Source: an uncultured Aquimarina sp. (GTDB lineage Bacteria; Bacteroidota; Bacteroidia; Flavobacteriales; Flavobacteriaceae). From it: 64,000 bases of DNA. Below the pieces are notes generated by a model. The model was not told where the DNA came from and searched no databases. It saw only the letters and a list, made by a program, of their open reading frames with translations. The stretch lies in assembly GCA_947492105.1 (NCBI GenBank), contig CANLMN010000015.1, positions 1 to 64,000 on the forward strand, in the 5' to 3' direction. Both the position numbers and the translations under genes were made by a program. Within the stretch, counting starts at the first letter, position 1; each line of letters starts with the position of its first letter. Shown here piece after piece: positions 44,271 through 53,066 of the stretch.

Positions 44271-45563
44271 CTAAAAAACTTTTAAAATCCGATTTTTATC
44301 AATGCTATTCGTTATCGTATTTTCAATAGTTAGTTTTATAGCCTCTAATTCTATTCCTATTTCCTGCTTATTTCTTTGCGTAACTTCTGGATTGGTTTGA
44401 AGAGATTGTAAGCCTTTGATCAATTCATACATCACAGTGTTATCATTTTTTGCGTAAAGACGAATAGGTTGTAGTACCATCCGTACTACTTCTGCGGCAG
44501 GTACGTAATTATGAATCAATAGCAATGTACCATTTTTAACCGACTTTATCTTTTGCGGAGAAAACTTGAACTGCGCATGAAGCAATTCTATGAGCTTGGC
44601 AATCGCATCTATAGCAGTACCTGGGTCGTTTATTCCTGGGGACATAGCTTTTACAATAACTTCCATGAGCTTAATGAGCCCACCCAAACCTTTGTTGACA
44701 TCTAGGCGTTGCGAGGAAAAATTAATGCTCTGTTGTAGTTTTTCTTTTTCGTCTTGAGTAATGCTATTTTTGACTAGTAAAATAGGGTCTCCCAGCCAAA
44801 TATGCTGCCCCGAATAAGGAATAATTTCGATACTATTCTCCGTTTTTTTGAATTCTTTTGACAGATACTCCTCTCCAATGTTTCTAAAATATCCTGCTCT
44901 GTCCGCACAAATGAGCTGCCAATTACGCGTGTCGGTATTAATACTTGTGAGTTGAGATCCTATATCTTCCTTGAATTCTTTTGCCAAAAACTCAGAACTT
45001 TCTTCATATATCTCATGGGTAATCTGTTCAATTTGTATAGCAACTGATATATTGTGAATAAAATAAGCAAAAAAACCAACACAACAAACACCAAAAATTG
45101 CCCCCATCGTTGCCGAAGTACCTATGGACTCTGATCCAATGCCATAAGCACCCATAAAAATCATAATGATGATACAATACAATAAAGTTCCTATATAAAC
45201 TCCCAATATGACTTGATGTCTTTTATCAGAAATTAATCCTGGTAGTAAGCGGGGAGAAAAGTTACTAGACGCTTGATTAAGCACTACCATCACCATAGAA
45301 AAACTAAATACCGTAAGAGATAAAATTCCTCCGATCAAAGTGGCTAATATTGTACTAGCTGTCTCGATATCCTGAATGAAAAGGTAAGGAACTTTTTCTT
45401 TGAGAGCAGAGATAAATGTTGAATTCTCTATGGAAATAATTACTAAGGCGAATAATAAAAAGCCAGTACTTATCAATACTGGATAGAACGCAATACTCCG
45501 TACAATCTTGTAGGATATTTTCTTTAGGGATCTTACTATTTTATAAATACCAGTAAAACTCAT
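44271..45563 (-). CDS. DUF2254 integral membrane protein
   Basis: A 430-residue inner-membrane protein with four hydrophobic segments in the first 180 residues (FYPVLISTGFLLFALVIIS, ASTILATLIGGILSLTVF, VYIGTLLYCIIIMIFMG, AIFGVCCVGFFAYFI) and a large soluble C-terminal part with SPGINDPGTAIDAIAKLIELL, a block I associate with DUF2254. Function of the family is unknown; ion transport or envelope stress has been suggested only by topology. Its ATG overlaps the stop of a 46-codon frame upstream, and DUF2652 follows, so a three-gene unit is likely. Confidence 0.88.
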   Translation of the reverse strand: MSFTGIYKIVRSLKKISYKIVRSIAFYPVLISTGFLLFALVIISIENSTFISALKEKVPYLFIQDIETASTILATLIGGILSLTVFSFSMVMVVLNQASSNFSPRLLPGLISDKRHQVILGVYIGTLLYCIIIMIFMGAYGIGSESIGTSATMGAIFGVCCVGFFAYFIHNISVAIQIEQITHEIYEESSEFLAKEFKEDIGSQLTSINTDTRNWQLICADRAGYFRNIGEEYLSKEFKKTENSIEIIPYSGQHIWLGDPILLVKNSITQDEKEKLQQSINFSSQRLDVNKGLGGLIKLMEVIVKAMSPGINDPGTAIDAIAKLIELLHAQFKFSPQKIKSVKNGTLLLIHNYVPAAEVVRMVLQPIRLYAKNDNTVMYELIKGLQSLQTNPEVTQRNKQEIGIELEAIKLTIENTITNSIDKNRILKVF

Positions 45564-45700
45564 CTTTGCCTTGGGTTTCTGTAAATTCTACAAAGCGCTA
45601 CTAAGTGGCTTGCACGCCTTTCTTTGAAAAAATCAATCAACAACATGTCTCCAATTAAGGCTATCAAGGGTAAAAAAACTAATTTTTGAGTTTTGTTCAT
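45560..45700 (-). CDS. Small membrane peptide overlapping the DUF2254 gene, 46 residues
   Basis: ATG at 45700 opens 46 codons with one hydrophobic stretch (LVFLPLIALIGDMLLIDFF) flanked by basic residues (MNKTQK before, KERRASH after). Its TGA overlaps the ATG of the DUF2254 gene in an ATGA arrangement, which suggests coupled translation. No homology is claimed. It may be a small subunit or a regulatory leader. Confidence 0.5.
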   Translation of the reverse strand: MNKTQKLVFLPLIALIGDMLLIDFFKERRASHLVALCRIYRNPRQR

Positions 45701-46310
45701 CTTTTCTGTTTTTATGCTAAAGATCTTGCTAACGAGAAGAAATTATGTACTGAAAAAGAATAATCTTTGATGCATAAATCAAATTCTTATACTATACACA
45801 CCTTAGAACTGATATCTCTACCATTCCAGTCAAGGTTTAAAGGTATTGGGTCAATTACATCATCCTTCTTCGCTTACTTTTGCAATAATTCAGTTAGCAG
45901 CCTTAAGAAAAATTTGAAATATCGTCAAAAACATAAGAGATACTATCGCAAAACAGTAAATACTAACAATCAAAAATTTAAAACTCAAACACCTACTAAA
46001 AACTTTCAGACAATATAATATCCCACAGGTTGAGCGATCTTATCAAATTTGATTTTGTAGTGTTACTTATAGTTGAATTTACAGCGAAACAACAAACTGT
46101 GGGAAGCACTATATTTTGAATAGATCCCTTATCCGAAATTCAAAATACTATTTAAAATATAACAAAAAAGTGATGCTATTGTCCAGAAAATAAGAAACAC
46201 TGATCTGTACTCTTCGGCATGTACATCTACAGCGTATGCGCTCTCAGAATTATTAGAATATTACACTTTAGTTTTCTCAACTAACGAATCAAAAAAAGTT
46301 ACTTAAAACC
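45701..46310. other. Intergenic region before the MscS gene
   Basis: 610 bases between divergent genes. A plus-strand frame of 83 codons at 45767-46018 has Lys/Arg/Gln-rich, low-complexity content and no start signal, and I do not call it a gene. No repeat of the A, B or C families is seen. Promoters for both sides should lie here. Confidence 0.4.
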
Positions 46311-47249
46311 ATGTACTCACAAGAAAAAACAAAAAACATTGCAGAAAATGCAGTTGATGAAGTAGTATCCAAGGGTTGGAACCCAATGATTAATAAACTA
46401 GAAGGCTGGTATGATGCAATCATAGAAAATATCCCCAACATGATCATGGCGGTTTTGGTGTTTTTGATTGTATTTATTCTTTCCAAATACATTAGCAAAG
46501 GAATTCTAAAATTACTAGACAGAACCAAACTACAAAAATCTATTAAAAGTCTTATTTCCAAGGCAGTATCTGTGGTTATTATAATTTTGGGACTCTTTTT
46601 GGTTTTAGGTATTCTTAATTTGAGTAAAGCGCTTAATACAATTTTGGCGGGTGCTGGTGTTGTAGGATTAGCTGTTGGTTTGGCGCTACAAGGCGCATTA
46701 TCAAACACCTATTCTGGTATTATTTTGTCGTTTATCAAGGATATTAAATTTGGTGACTGGGTAGAAACAAATGGTATCGAAGGAGAGGTTGTAGATATTG
46801 ATTTACGTGCAGTAACATTAAAACAGCCTGACAATAATTTGGTATATATACCCAATAAAATTGTTGTAGAGAACCCTATAAAAAACTTTTCTACTACAGC
46901 TCAATCACGAGTTATTTTGGATTGTGGAGTTGGATATGGATCTGATTTGCGCTTTGTAGAAAGTCTTACCAAAAAGACTATTGCCGAAAACTTTGATGCT
47001 GTTTCTAGTAAAAATGATGTCGTCTTTTTATTTAAAGAATTTGGTGATAGTGCTATCAATTATCAATTGAGGTTCTGGATAGACTCTACCTCTGCCCTGC
47101 AAATTGCTCAAGCCAAGAGCGAAGCTATTATGATTATTAAAGAGGTATACGACAAAAATGATATTAATATACCATTTCCTATTAGGACTCTTGATTTTCC
47201 CAAAGGTTTTGAGCCAAACTCAAGCGAAGGAATTGTATCAGACCGTTAA
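46311..47249 (+). CDS. Small-conductance mechanosensitive channel (MscS family)
   Basis: Releases solutes on hypo-osmotic shock through the inner membrane. The 312-residue protein has three membrane segments: about 38-62 (MAVLVFLIVFILSKYIS), 80-105 (VSVVIIILGLFLVLGIL) and the pore-lining TM3 with GAGVVGLAVGLALQGALSN (about 115-133), which has the Gly/Ala spacing of MscS. The cytoplasmic beta domain follows (IKFGDWVETNGIEGEVVDID, LVYIPNKIVVENPIKNFS), then the alpha/beta domain. Size matches the Escherichia coli protein (286) with a slightly longer N-terminus. Downstream is a membrane permease on the same strand, 128 bp away. Confidence 0.94.
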   Translation: MYSQEKTKNIAENAVDEVVSKGWNPMINKLEGWYDAIIENIPNMIMAVLVFLIVFILSKYISKGILKLLDRTKLQKSIKSLISKAVSVVIIILGLFLVLGILNLSKALNTILAGAGVVGLAVGLALQGALSNTYSGIILSFIKDIKFGDWVETNGIEGEVVDIDLRAVTLKQPDNNLVYIPNKIVVENPIKNFSTTAQSRVILDCGVGYGSDLRFVESLTKKTIAENFDAVSSKNDVVFLFKEFGDSAINYQLRFWIDSTSALQIAQAKSEAIMIIKEVYDKNDINIPFPIRTLDFPKGFEPNSSEGIVSDR

Positions 47250-47312
47250 TCGTCTTATGAATCACCCTGTTTTAATTTTAAAAACTGTTGAACAGTACAT
47301 AATTTACAACTA

Positions 47313-47340
47313 ATACCATTTATCCTTTGAATTTACTGGT
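47313..47340 (+). repeat. Element C terminal fragment
   Basis: TACCATTTATCCTTTGAATT plus TACTGGTA: only the left end of family C, in the 47250-47377 gap. Confidence 0.6.
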
Positions 47341-47377
47341 ATAAAATTATTCACTGAAATTATAAAAAAAAAACACC

Positions 47378-48412
47378 ATGATGAATCAAATAAGTCCTCA
47401 AGTTGTCAGACAAGTATTTGTACTACTACTTATTTTTTTGATTGGAGGATTGATCGTAAGTGAAATACTTCCTTATCTATCAGGTATATTGGGAGCAATT
47501 ACCATTTATGTTTTATTACGTAAATGGATGATCAAACTAACAAAAAGTGGTTGGAATTCGGATGTGGCTGCAATCTTCTTATTATTTAGCTCATTTATTG
47601 GAATTCTTCTTCCTTTTGTAGGCATCGGTTTTATGCTAGGTAATAAAGTTAGTAATTTGGCGCAAAACTCAGAGAAGGTCACCAAAATTCTAAAAGAACG
47701 TCTTACTCGTTGGGAAGATACGCTTGGTTTTGACATAAGTAGTGGAATTGATCCAGATGCCATATCCCAATGGCTTTCGGAGAATATTCAAAGCTTTGCT
47801 GGTGGTACTTTTGATGTCTTCATTTCTATTGGTATAATGTATTTCTTGTTGTACTATATGCTGACCAATCGCAAAATGTTGCGAGAATCTTTATTTGAAT
47901 ACATCCCTATTAACACTGAAAACCTCAAGGTTATAGGTCAAGAAAGCCAGAAGATGGTGCGATCAAACGCTCTTGGAATCCCTCTAGTTGCTCTGGTTCA
48001 AGGAATTGTTGCTCTTATTGGTTTTCTCATTTTCGGAATTGAAGATCCATTATTTTGGTTTGTAATCGTTGTGGTGGGTTCTATGATTCCTTTTATCGGA
48101 ACACTAATTGGTATTTTACCCGTTTTCTTGATCACTCATGCCACTGGATATCCATTCAAAGCATGGGGAATCTTAATCTATGGACTGGTCATTGTCGGTG
48201 CTTCTGATAATGTGGTGCGACTCTTTATCTTAAAAAAATTAGACAATGTACACCCAATTATAACATTGATCGGCGTGATTGTAGGTGTTCCCCTATTTGG
48301 CGTAATAGGACTTATTTTTGGTCCTCTATTAATAAGCCTTTTTCTCATCGTTGTACAAATTTACAAATCAGAATACGGCAAAAGTGTAGCTACAAATAAA
48401 GAGCGTCTCTGA
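47378..48412 (+). CDS. AI-2E family (PerM/TqsA-like) membrane transporter
   Basis: A 344-residue inner-membrane protein of the AI-2E transporter family, with about eight hydrophobic segments. Family marks are the central amphipathic region with the SIGIMYFLLYYMLTNR segment, FEYIPINTENLKVI, ALVQGIVALIGFLIFGIEDPLFW and the C-terminal GSMIPFIGTLIGILPVF with GVPLFGVIGLIFGPLL. Members export very different molecules (autoinducer-2, Na+/H+ exchange, others), so the substrate is unknown. Context with MscS, Dps and DUF genes suggests envelope or osmotic stress. Confidence 0.9.
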   Translation: MMNQISPQVVRQVFVLLLIFLIGGLIVSEILPYLSGILGAITIYVLLRKWMIKLTKSGWNSDVAAIFLLFSSFIGILLPFVGIGFMLGNKVSNLAQNSEKVTKILKERLTRWEDTLGFDISSGIDPDAISQWLSENIQSFAGGTFDVFISIGIMYFLLYYMLTNRKMLRESLFEYIPINTENLKVIGQESQKMVRSNALGIPLVALVQGIVALIGFLIFGIEDPLFWFVIVVVGSMIPFIGTLIGILPVFLITHATGYPFKAWGILIYGLVIVGASDNVVRLFILKKLDNVHPIITLIGVIVGVPLFGVIGLIFGPLLISLFLIVVQIYKSEYGKSVATNKERL

Positions 48413-48582
48413 TTTGACACCTCATCCCAGAGTCCCGTAATTCATACGAATTATGTTCTTTCTAAATTTTATCGAATAAAAAAGTTTGTTCACGTATTGC
48501 GGGTTTTGTTTGAGTTAATCTTTAAAGCAAATCAACAAAAGTCTAGCCAAAATCTCCCTTAATTTCGTATTAATAAAAGTAT

Positions 48583-48753
48583 ATGACTATGATAGAATTA
48601 GTACTTTTTATTGGGGGATTTGCTAGCGGAATCATCACCATACTAATTATTAATTACAATGTTTGGAAATATAATTCTGAGCAGGAACCTTCATTAAAGC
48701 AAACGATGTCATACGATAAGCATCCACAAAAAATTATCGTTAATTTAAAATAA
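48583..48753 (+). CDS. Small membrane peptide, 56 residues
   Basis: ATG at 48583 (a second ATG two codons later) opens 56 codons with a single N-terminal membrane helix (ELVLFIGGFASGIITILII) and a polar tail ending KHPQKIIVNLK. It lies 6 bp before the following four-helix protein, close enough to be co-translated. No family recognised. Confidence 0.6.
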   Translation: MTMIELVLFIGGFASGIITILIINYNVWKYNSEQEPSLKQTMSYDKHPQKIIVNLK

Positions 48754-48759
48754 GTAAAA

Positions 48760-49209
48760 ATGAAAACGTACACAGAAGAGGTAGGAAACAAACTAAATAC
48801 GCTCTTAGAAAAGACCTACGACGCAGAAAAAGGTTACAAAAAAGCAGCCGAGAATGTAGAGAATACTTCTCTCAAAAATTTCTTTAATAGAAAAGCGCAG
48901 GAGCGTTATGATTTTGGGCATGAACTCAAAAATGAAATTAAAGCTTTTGGACAAGAAATTGATAAAGGCGGTAGCGTAACGGGAACAGCACACAGAGCAT
49001 GGATGGATGTAAAAGCATTTTTATCTATCGACAATGCAGAATCTATGTTAGAGGAAGCAATCCGTGGAGAAAAGGCAGCCATTAACGAATATCAAGATGT
49101 TTTGTCCGAGACAAGTTTACCAAGTAGTACTTCTACTATTTTGACTAAACAAAAAAACACTATTGAAAACGAATTAACAACTATCAAACATTTAGAAGAC
49201 TTGAACTAA
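48760..49209 (+). CDS. PA2169/DUF2383-like four-helix-bundle stress protein
   Basis: A 149-residue soluble protein predicted to be wholly helical. It resembles the DUF2383/PA2169 family (ferritin-like four-helix bundle): LNTLLEKTYDAEKGYKKAAE, KAQERYDFGHELKNEIKAFG, GGSVTGTAHRAWMDVKAFLS and EEAIRGEKAAINEYQDVL. The Glu and His spacing typical of a diiron ferritin-like site is only partly present, so metal binding is uncertain. Such proteins are often starvation or general stress induced. Followed by a clear terminator. Confidence 0.85.
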   Translation: MKTYTEEVGNKLNTLLEKTYDAEKGYKKAAENVENTSLKNFFNRKAQERYDFGHELKNEIKAFGQEIDKGGSVTGTAHRAWMDVKAFLSIDNAESMLEEAIRGEKAAINEYQDVLSETSLPSSTSTILTKQKNTIENELTTIKHLEDLN

Positions 49210-49244
49210 TTTTTATTTTTTATCGTCAATAAGAAATACTAAAA

Positions 49245-49285
49245 AAAATCATCCTCGAGAGCTAATCTACGAGGATGATTTTTTT
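49245..49285 (+). terminator. Terminator after the PA2169-like gene
   Basis: AAATCATCCTCG and CGAGGATGATTT form a 12-bp stem with a 12-base loop and a T-run. Confidence 0.9.
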
Positions 49286-49297
49286 ATAAATTATACC

Positions 49298-49425
49298 TAC
49301 CAAAAGGTAATTGTAGGTCAAAATAAATTGCACTATAAAACTTAAGCATAGCCGTAGGTACGGTTTAATTTCTAGTAAAATACTAGTAGAAAAAGAAGCG
49401 AATCATTAGTCTATAACTAGCCTTT
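49298..49425 (-). repeat. Intergenic element A, diverged copy
   Basis: Reverse orientation: TACCAAAAGGTAATTGTAGG, the core CATAGCCGTAGGTACGG and AAAGAAGCGAATCATTAG; one end is worn. The rest of the gap to 49778 shows no gene. Confidence 0.65.
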
Positions 49426-49778
49426 GAAACAACACAAAAACCTACGAATCAAACAATTTACACAGATTCACATGTTCCAACAAAGCTTATAGCACAACAC
49501 ATCTATGCATCCTATACCCTACCCAACAACTATCGATTCTCACCCCGCAATTGTTAATACTTGGATCATCAAGTACTTCTAAAAACATGCTTTTATAATT
49601 TTTTACCTGCTGTCACGTATTTTTTTGATTGATTAAAACACCTTTGGGTTTCATAACAGTAATACTTGCTTACAAAAAGAAAAAAATGCGTAAAGACGTT
49701 ATTTTTATAGCGAATTAGAAAAAGTTGAAAGCCCTTCACTGTTAAAAATCTGCCAAACACTTAGGTAAAATTAGAAAG

Positions 49779-50819
49779 TTATCCATTTTGTATAATTCTT
49801 TGTTGTTGCTGAGAACTCCCCAATGATTTTTTATATGATGTAGGACTACACCCATACTCATTACGAAATATCTTACAGAAATAGCTTCGACTAGTCAATC
49901 CAATGGTATAAACGACCTCCGATATGGTCATATCTGTAGTGCGAATTAGATACTCTGCTTTTTGTAAACGTATGTAACGTACATAGTCCGTTACCGTACG
50001 CTCAAACATAAATTTGAACCCTTCTTGAAGTTTGGCTGGCGAAAGTCCTGATTCCATACATAAGCTATGTATCGAATGTGGCAATTCAGGAGCATCTTTT
50101 ATCAATTCACTAAGCATGTTGATACTCTTCAATTCCTTCTTTAGCAGGCCACTTGTATTTCGATTATTAGCGATTAAAAACTGCTCAATATGCTGTGCCA
50201 AAATAACGTAGTACCGCCCCATATACAATAGTGCATTAGACAATTCATTACTAGAACTATCGGACATCAATAACGCTACCTGTGTACTAATTTTGGGATT
50301 ATAGGACCCCTCGTAATAATATTTAATCGTATCACCGATATGTTTTGTGCTATTATAAATACTTTGTGCAAAAGCATTAGGTTTCTCATCAGAATCTGTA
50401 TTCAGATTCTTGTGCATAAAAATGATATTCATCTGTATCGACTCCCCTCTCAGTAAACCTAATTCTCCCGACACATTCTGCGGATAATGTACTAATAAGG
50501 GTTTATGTGGTTCTAAATAGGGTTTGATATCTGCAATTTCGAACTGATGAGAACTTTGTCCAGAAATACTAAAAAAGAATATGAGTAAATCATTTGTATC
50601 ACTCGATAATTGTAAAAAGACGTCTTTTTCTGGTTCAAAATCTATATCAATGACGCTAATGCCTTTTTGTAGAGGTGTATATCTAAAATACCCTTGACCT
50701 AAAATTGGATCAGGATAGAGAATGTTAGATCCATGTCCACTAATAATACTCCCACCTAATGTTTTCTGGATTTTATCTAAAATTAATGGTATCGCTTTGA
50801 TCGTACTTTTTGTTTCCAT
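49779..50819 (-). CDS. AraC-family transcriptional regulator (paralogue 1)
   Basis: A 346-residue regulator, start at the ATG at 50819 (the frame extends 7 codons further). The C-terminal 100 residues form two helix-turn-helix motifs (SGLSPAKLQEGFKFMFERTVTDYVR and MTISEVVYTIGLTSRSYFCKIF with GCSPTSYKK). The N-terminal domain (LGQGYFRYTPLQKGISVIDIDFE) is shared with the two other AraC regulators in this window. It is transcribed divergently from the SRAP-like gene across about 200 bp, which makes that gene a likely target. Ligand unknown. Confidence 0.9.
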   Translation of the reverse strand: METKSTIKAIPLILDKIQKTLGGSIISGHGSNILYPDPILGQGYFRYTPLQKGISVIDIDFEPEKDVFLQLSSDTNDLLIFFFSISGQSSHQFEIADIKPYLEPHKPLLVHYPQNVSGELGLLRGESIQMNIIFMHKNLNTDSDEKPNAFAQSIYNSTKHIGDTIKYYYEGSYNPKISTQVALLMSDSSSNELSNALLYMGRYYVILAQHIEQFLIANNRNTSGLLKKELKSINMLSELIKDAPELPHSIHSLCMESGLSPAKLQEGFKFMFERTVTDYVRYIRLQKAEYLIRTTDMTISEVVYTIGLTSRSYFCKIFRNEYGCSPTSYKKSLGSSQQQQRIIQNG

Positions 50820-51010
50820 GACTTTATTCTTGAAAAACAAAATTACATCGAAGCAACTAGGGGTCTTAACGTTTTTGGGTCAAAATCGACTATTATACAG
50901 ATCAGAAAAATAAATTAGCTATATTTTTGAAATTGAAAGATTTAAATGAGTCAGTATTTGATTGATTACAGATAACTAATCTTTGATTTTGAACGTATAT
51001 TGCACTCAGA

Positions 51011-51017
51011 AAGGAGG
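51011..51017 (+). promoter_or_regulatory. Perfect Shine-Dalgarno of the SRAP-like gene
   Basis: AAGGAGG lies 4 bases before ATG 51022 (7 before the second ATG). Strong Shine-Dalgarno sequences are uncommon in Bacteroidota, and this one decides the start against a TTG 13 codons upstream. Confidence 0.75.
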
Positions 51018-51021
51018 AATT

Positions 51022-51726
51022 ATGATGCATAAGAAATTAGCGATTAAAGCGACTAGAGTAGAAATAGAATCTGTAATGAAGCGTCCCTTCGTTTACCCCA
51101 AACTACACAATTCTAACTCACTTATCGATGGCAGTGAGGAAACACTTCTTCCTGTCGTAGTAATGCAAGCGCCTGAAGAAATTACGTTTGCTATTTGGGG
51201 TTTTTTGCCCAAAGATTTTCATGATGATTGGAGCGATTTTCAAGAGGTTTTTCAAACATTACATATGACGATCAATGATTTAGAAAACAACGTCATGGCC
51301 AACGAAGCTTTTAGAAATGAACGCTGTCTGATCATTGTTACAGGGTTTTTTATCTATCATATGCACAAGGGTTCTCTCTATCCCTATTATGTCTACGCAG
51401 AAAACCAAAAACCTTTCTGCTTAGCGGGATTATACTCCGTTTTACAGGATGGGTTTATCACGACTACGATGCTCACCACGGATTCTGAAAATAGTATGAA
51501 AAAAATTCAGAATATAGAAACCCAAATGCCTATTCCCATTGGACCGCAACTCTACAATTCATGGCTTGCTGATGATATTGAACTAGATGAATTAAAGCAT
51601 ATACTGAATAGTACTGATCAAGTTACACTAAAAGCACATCCCATTGCCAAAGATTTTTTTAAAAATAAAATCATGTATGAAGGAAGTTTAGATCCCGTAT
51701 ATTATGAAGATATACCGACCTGGTAA
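51022..51726 (+). CDS. SRAP/HMCES-like protein lacking the catalytic residues
   Basis: Active members of this family crosslink to abasic sites in single-stranded DNA through Cys2. The 234-residue protein follows the SRAP layout: IWGFLP (58-63), TIND (83-86, for TLNARSE), RCLIIVTGFFIY (101-112, for RCLVxxxGFYEW), PYYVYAENQKPFCLAGLY (121-138) and KKIQNIETQMPI (160-171, for KIHNxxxRMPV). The Met-Cys start is absent (MMHKK), the catalytic Glu of GFYEW is Ile111 and the catalytic His is Gln163; only the Asn at 85 remains. It should therefore be inactive in crosslinking. It is divergent from an AraC gene with which it may be co-regulated. Fold assignment is from motif order. Confidence 0.75.
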   Translation: MMHKKLAIKATRVEIESVMKRPFVYPKLHNSNSLIDGSEETLLPVVVMQAPEEITFAIWGFLPKDFHDDWSDFQEVFQTLHMTINDLENNVMANEAFRNERCLIIVTGFFIYHMHKGSLYPYYVYAENQKPFCLAGLYSVLQDGFITTTMLTTDSENSMKKIQNIETQMPIPIGPQLYNSWLADDIELDELKHILNSTDQVTLKAHPIAKDFFKNKIMYEGSLDPVYYEDIPTW

Positions 51727-51896
51727 TTCATTGTTGATCACTGAATCAAAAAATTCTCTGTTTCCTTCTCCTTTTAGATATTTTCTGCTATTTTTCATTA
51801 CAAAACTAAATCACAGTCATAGAATTTGCCCTATTTTTTTGAATGCTATTAAGAGACAATCTATGAATTCAATCAGAGAGCTACAAGCTTTTGGAT

Positions 51897-52925
51897 TTAT
51901 TTATTTCTCTGATTTTTAAGCATTTTTTTTCGATATTCTGTGGGCAGTATCCCATAATGTTTAAAAAAAATCTTGGAAAAGTAGCTGCGATTTCTAAAAC
52001 CAATCTTATAGACAATCTCCGATATAGTGGCATTTGTATTGCAAATACTATCTCTGGCTATCTCTAATTTTAATTGCCTCAAATATTCATTAACAGATTT
52101 GTCATAAAGTACTCGAAAACCCATTTGTAACTTCTTGGTACTGAAACCAACTTGTTCTGCCAAACTACCTACAGATATAGGTTCTGCTATATTATCTACA
52201 ATATATGCTACCAGTTTATGAATTTTTTTGATGTCGTCTTTGGACAAAGAATCTGGTAACACTCTTCCTTTTTCATAATTTTGTTGCTCCAAAATCTGCA
52301 TAGCCATGATCAGATTCAATTGCCCTTCTATAGATAAGGTCCTTACAATACCACTTTCATGATTTTCGTTGAGATGCCTTATACGATCTGCTATTTTCAA
52401 ATTAAAATCACCAAAGTGCTTGTAAACTTTGTTTACTTTTTTTTCATCAAATACATCCAATAAGTTATTGGACAAATAAGAAAGGTTATGATTTTTCTTT
52501 AAAGCATACTCTTTGGGTTGTAACCCTATAAAATTAACCTTTGTCACCGTTTTTGAAGGAAAAACGTAAGCCTTTGGTTCATCGGTTTTATTAGAAATAA
52601 TGACATTCTGATAACGCTCAAAGGTATGTTTTATATCAGTAGCTGACAGATAGTCTAGTTGTCCTTCTGAAACAAAAATGAATTCTATCGAATTGTACTT
52701 TCCTGTCTTGTAACAAATCTTGACACCTTTCTCAAAATGCACATTATAATCCATTAAAGAAACACCCCAATCAAAATCTACGAATCGAATGGTTCCTTTT
52801 CCTATTTCATTATCAAAAGTCAAAACATGTTCTCCCCACTGCTCTTGTATTTCTCCATGCAGTTTTATAGCCAAAGTCTCTAAGACCTCAATACTATTAA
52901 TAGAAGTTATCTGTATTTCAATCAT
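51897..52925 (-). CDS. AraC-family transcriptional regulator (paralogue 2)
   Basis: A 342-residue regulator with the same layout as its neighbours: N-terminal domain with IGKGTIRFVDFDWGVSLMDY (about 40-60), helical middle part, and a C-terminal double helix-turn-helix (VGSLAEQVGFSTKKLQMGFR and ISEIVYKIGFRNRSYFSKIF, ending GILPTEYRKK). No signal or membrane segment. It is 141 bp from the next paralogue on the same strand and is convergent with the SRAP-like gene. Confidence 0.9.
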   Translation of the reverse strand: MIEIQITSINSIEVLETLAIKLHGEIQEQWGEHVLTFDNEIGKGTIRFVDFDWGVSLMDYNVHFEKGVKICYKTGKYNSIEFIFVSEGQLDYLSATDIKHTFERYQNVIISNKTDEPKAYVFPSKTVTKVNFIGLQPKEYALKKNHNLSYLSNNLLDVFDEKKVNKVYKHFGDFNLKIADRIRHLNENHESGIVRTLSIEGQLNLIMAMQILEQQNYEKGRVLPDSLSKDDIKKIHKLVAYIVDNIAEPISVGSLAEQVGFSTKKLQMGFRVLYDKSVNEYLRQLKLEIARDSICNTNATISEIVYKIGFRNRSYFSKIFFKHYGILPTEYRKKMLKNQRNK

Positions 52926-53066
52926 TTAATCCCTTCATATTACTATTTTGTTTAGCAATACAAAGATGTAATTAAACAAATGTTTGTGTTAACATTATTG
53001 AAACAATAACTTGTACTTTTGACTACTTTAAGATTTTTAAGGTGTTTTTAGCAAATATATCAAGGA

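Noticed and set aside
45767-46018. 83-codon Lys/Gln-rich frame upstream of the MscS gene
   Set aside because: Low-complexity composition, no Shine-Dalgarno or promoter box, and no recognisable domain.
51770-51830. Possible very degraded element A near the end of the second AraC gene
   Set aside because: Only loose similarity (TTTTCTGCTATTTTTCATTA and AAACTAAATCACAGTCATAG); ends cannot be found.
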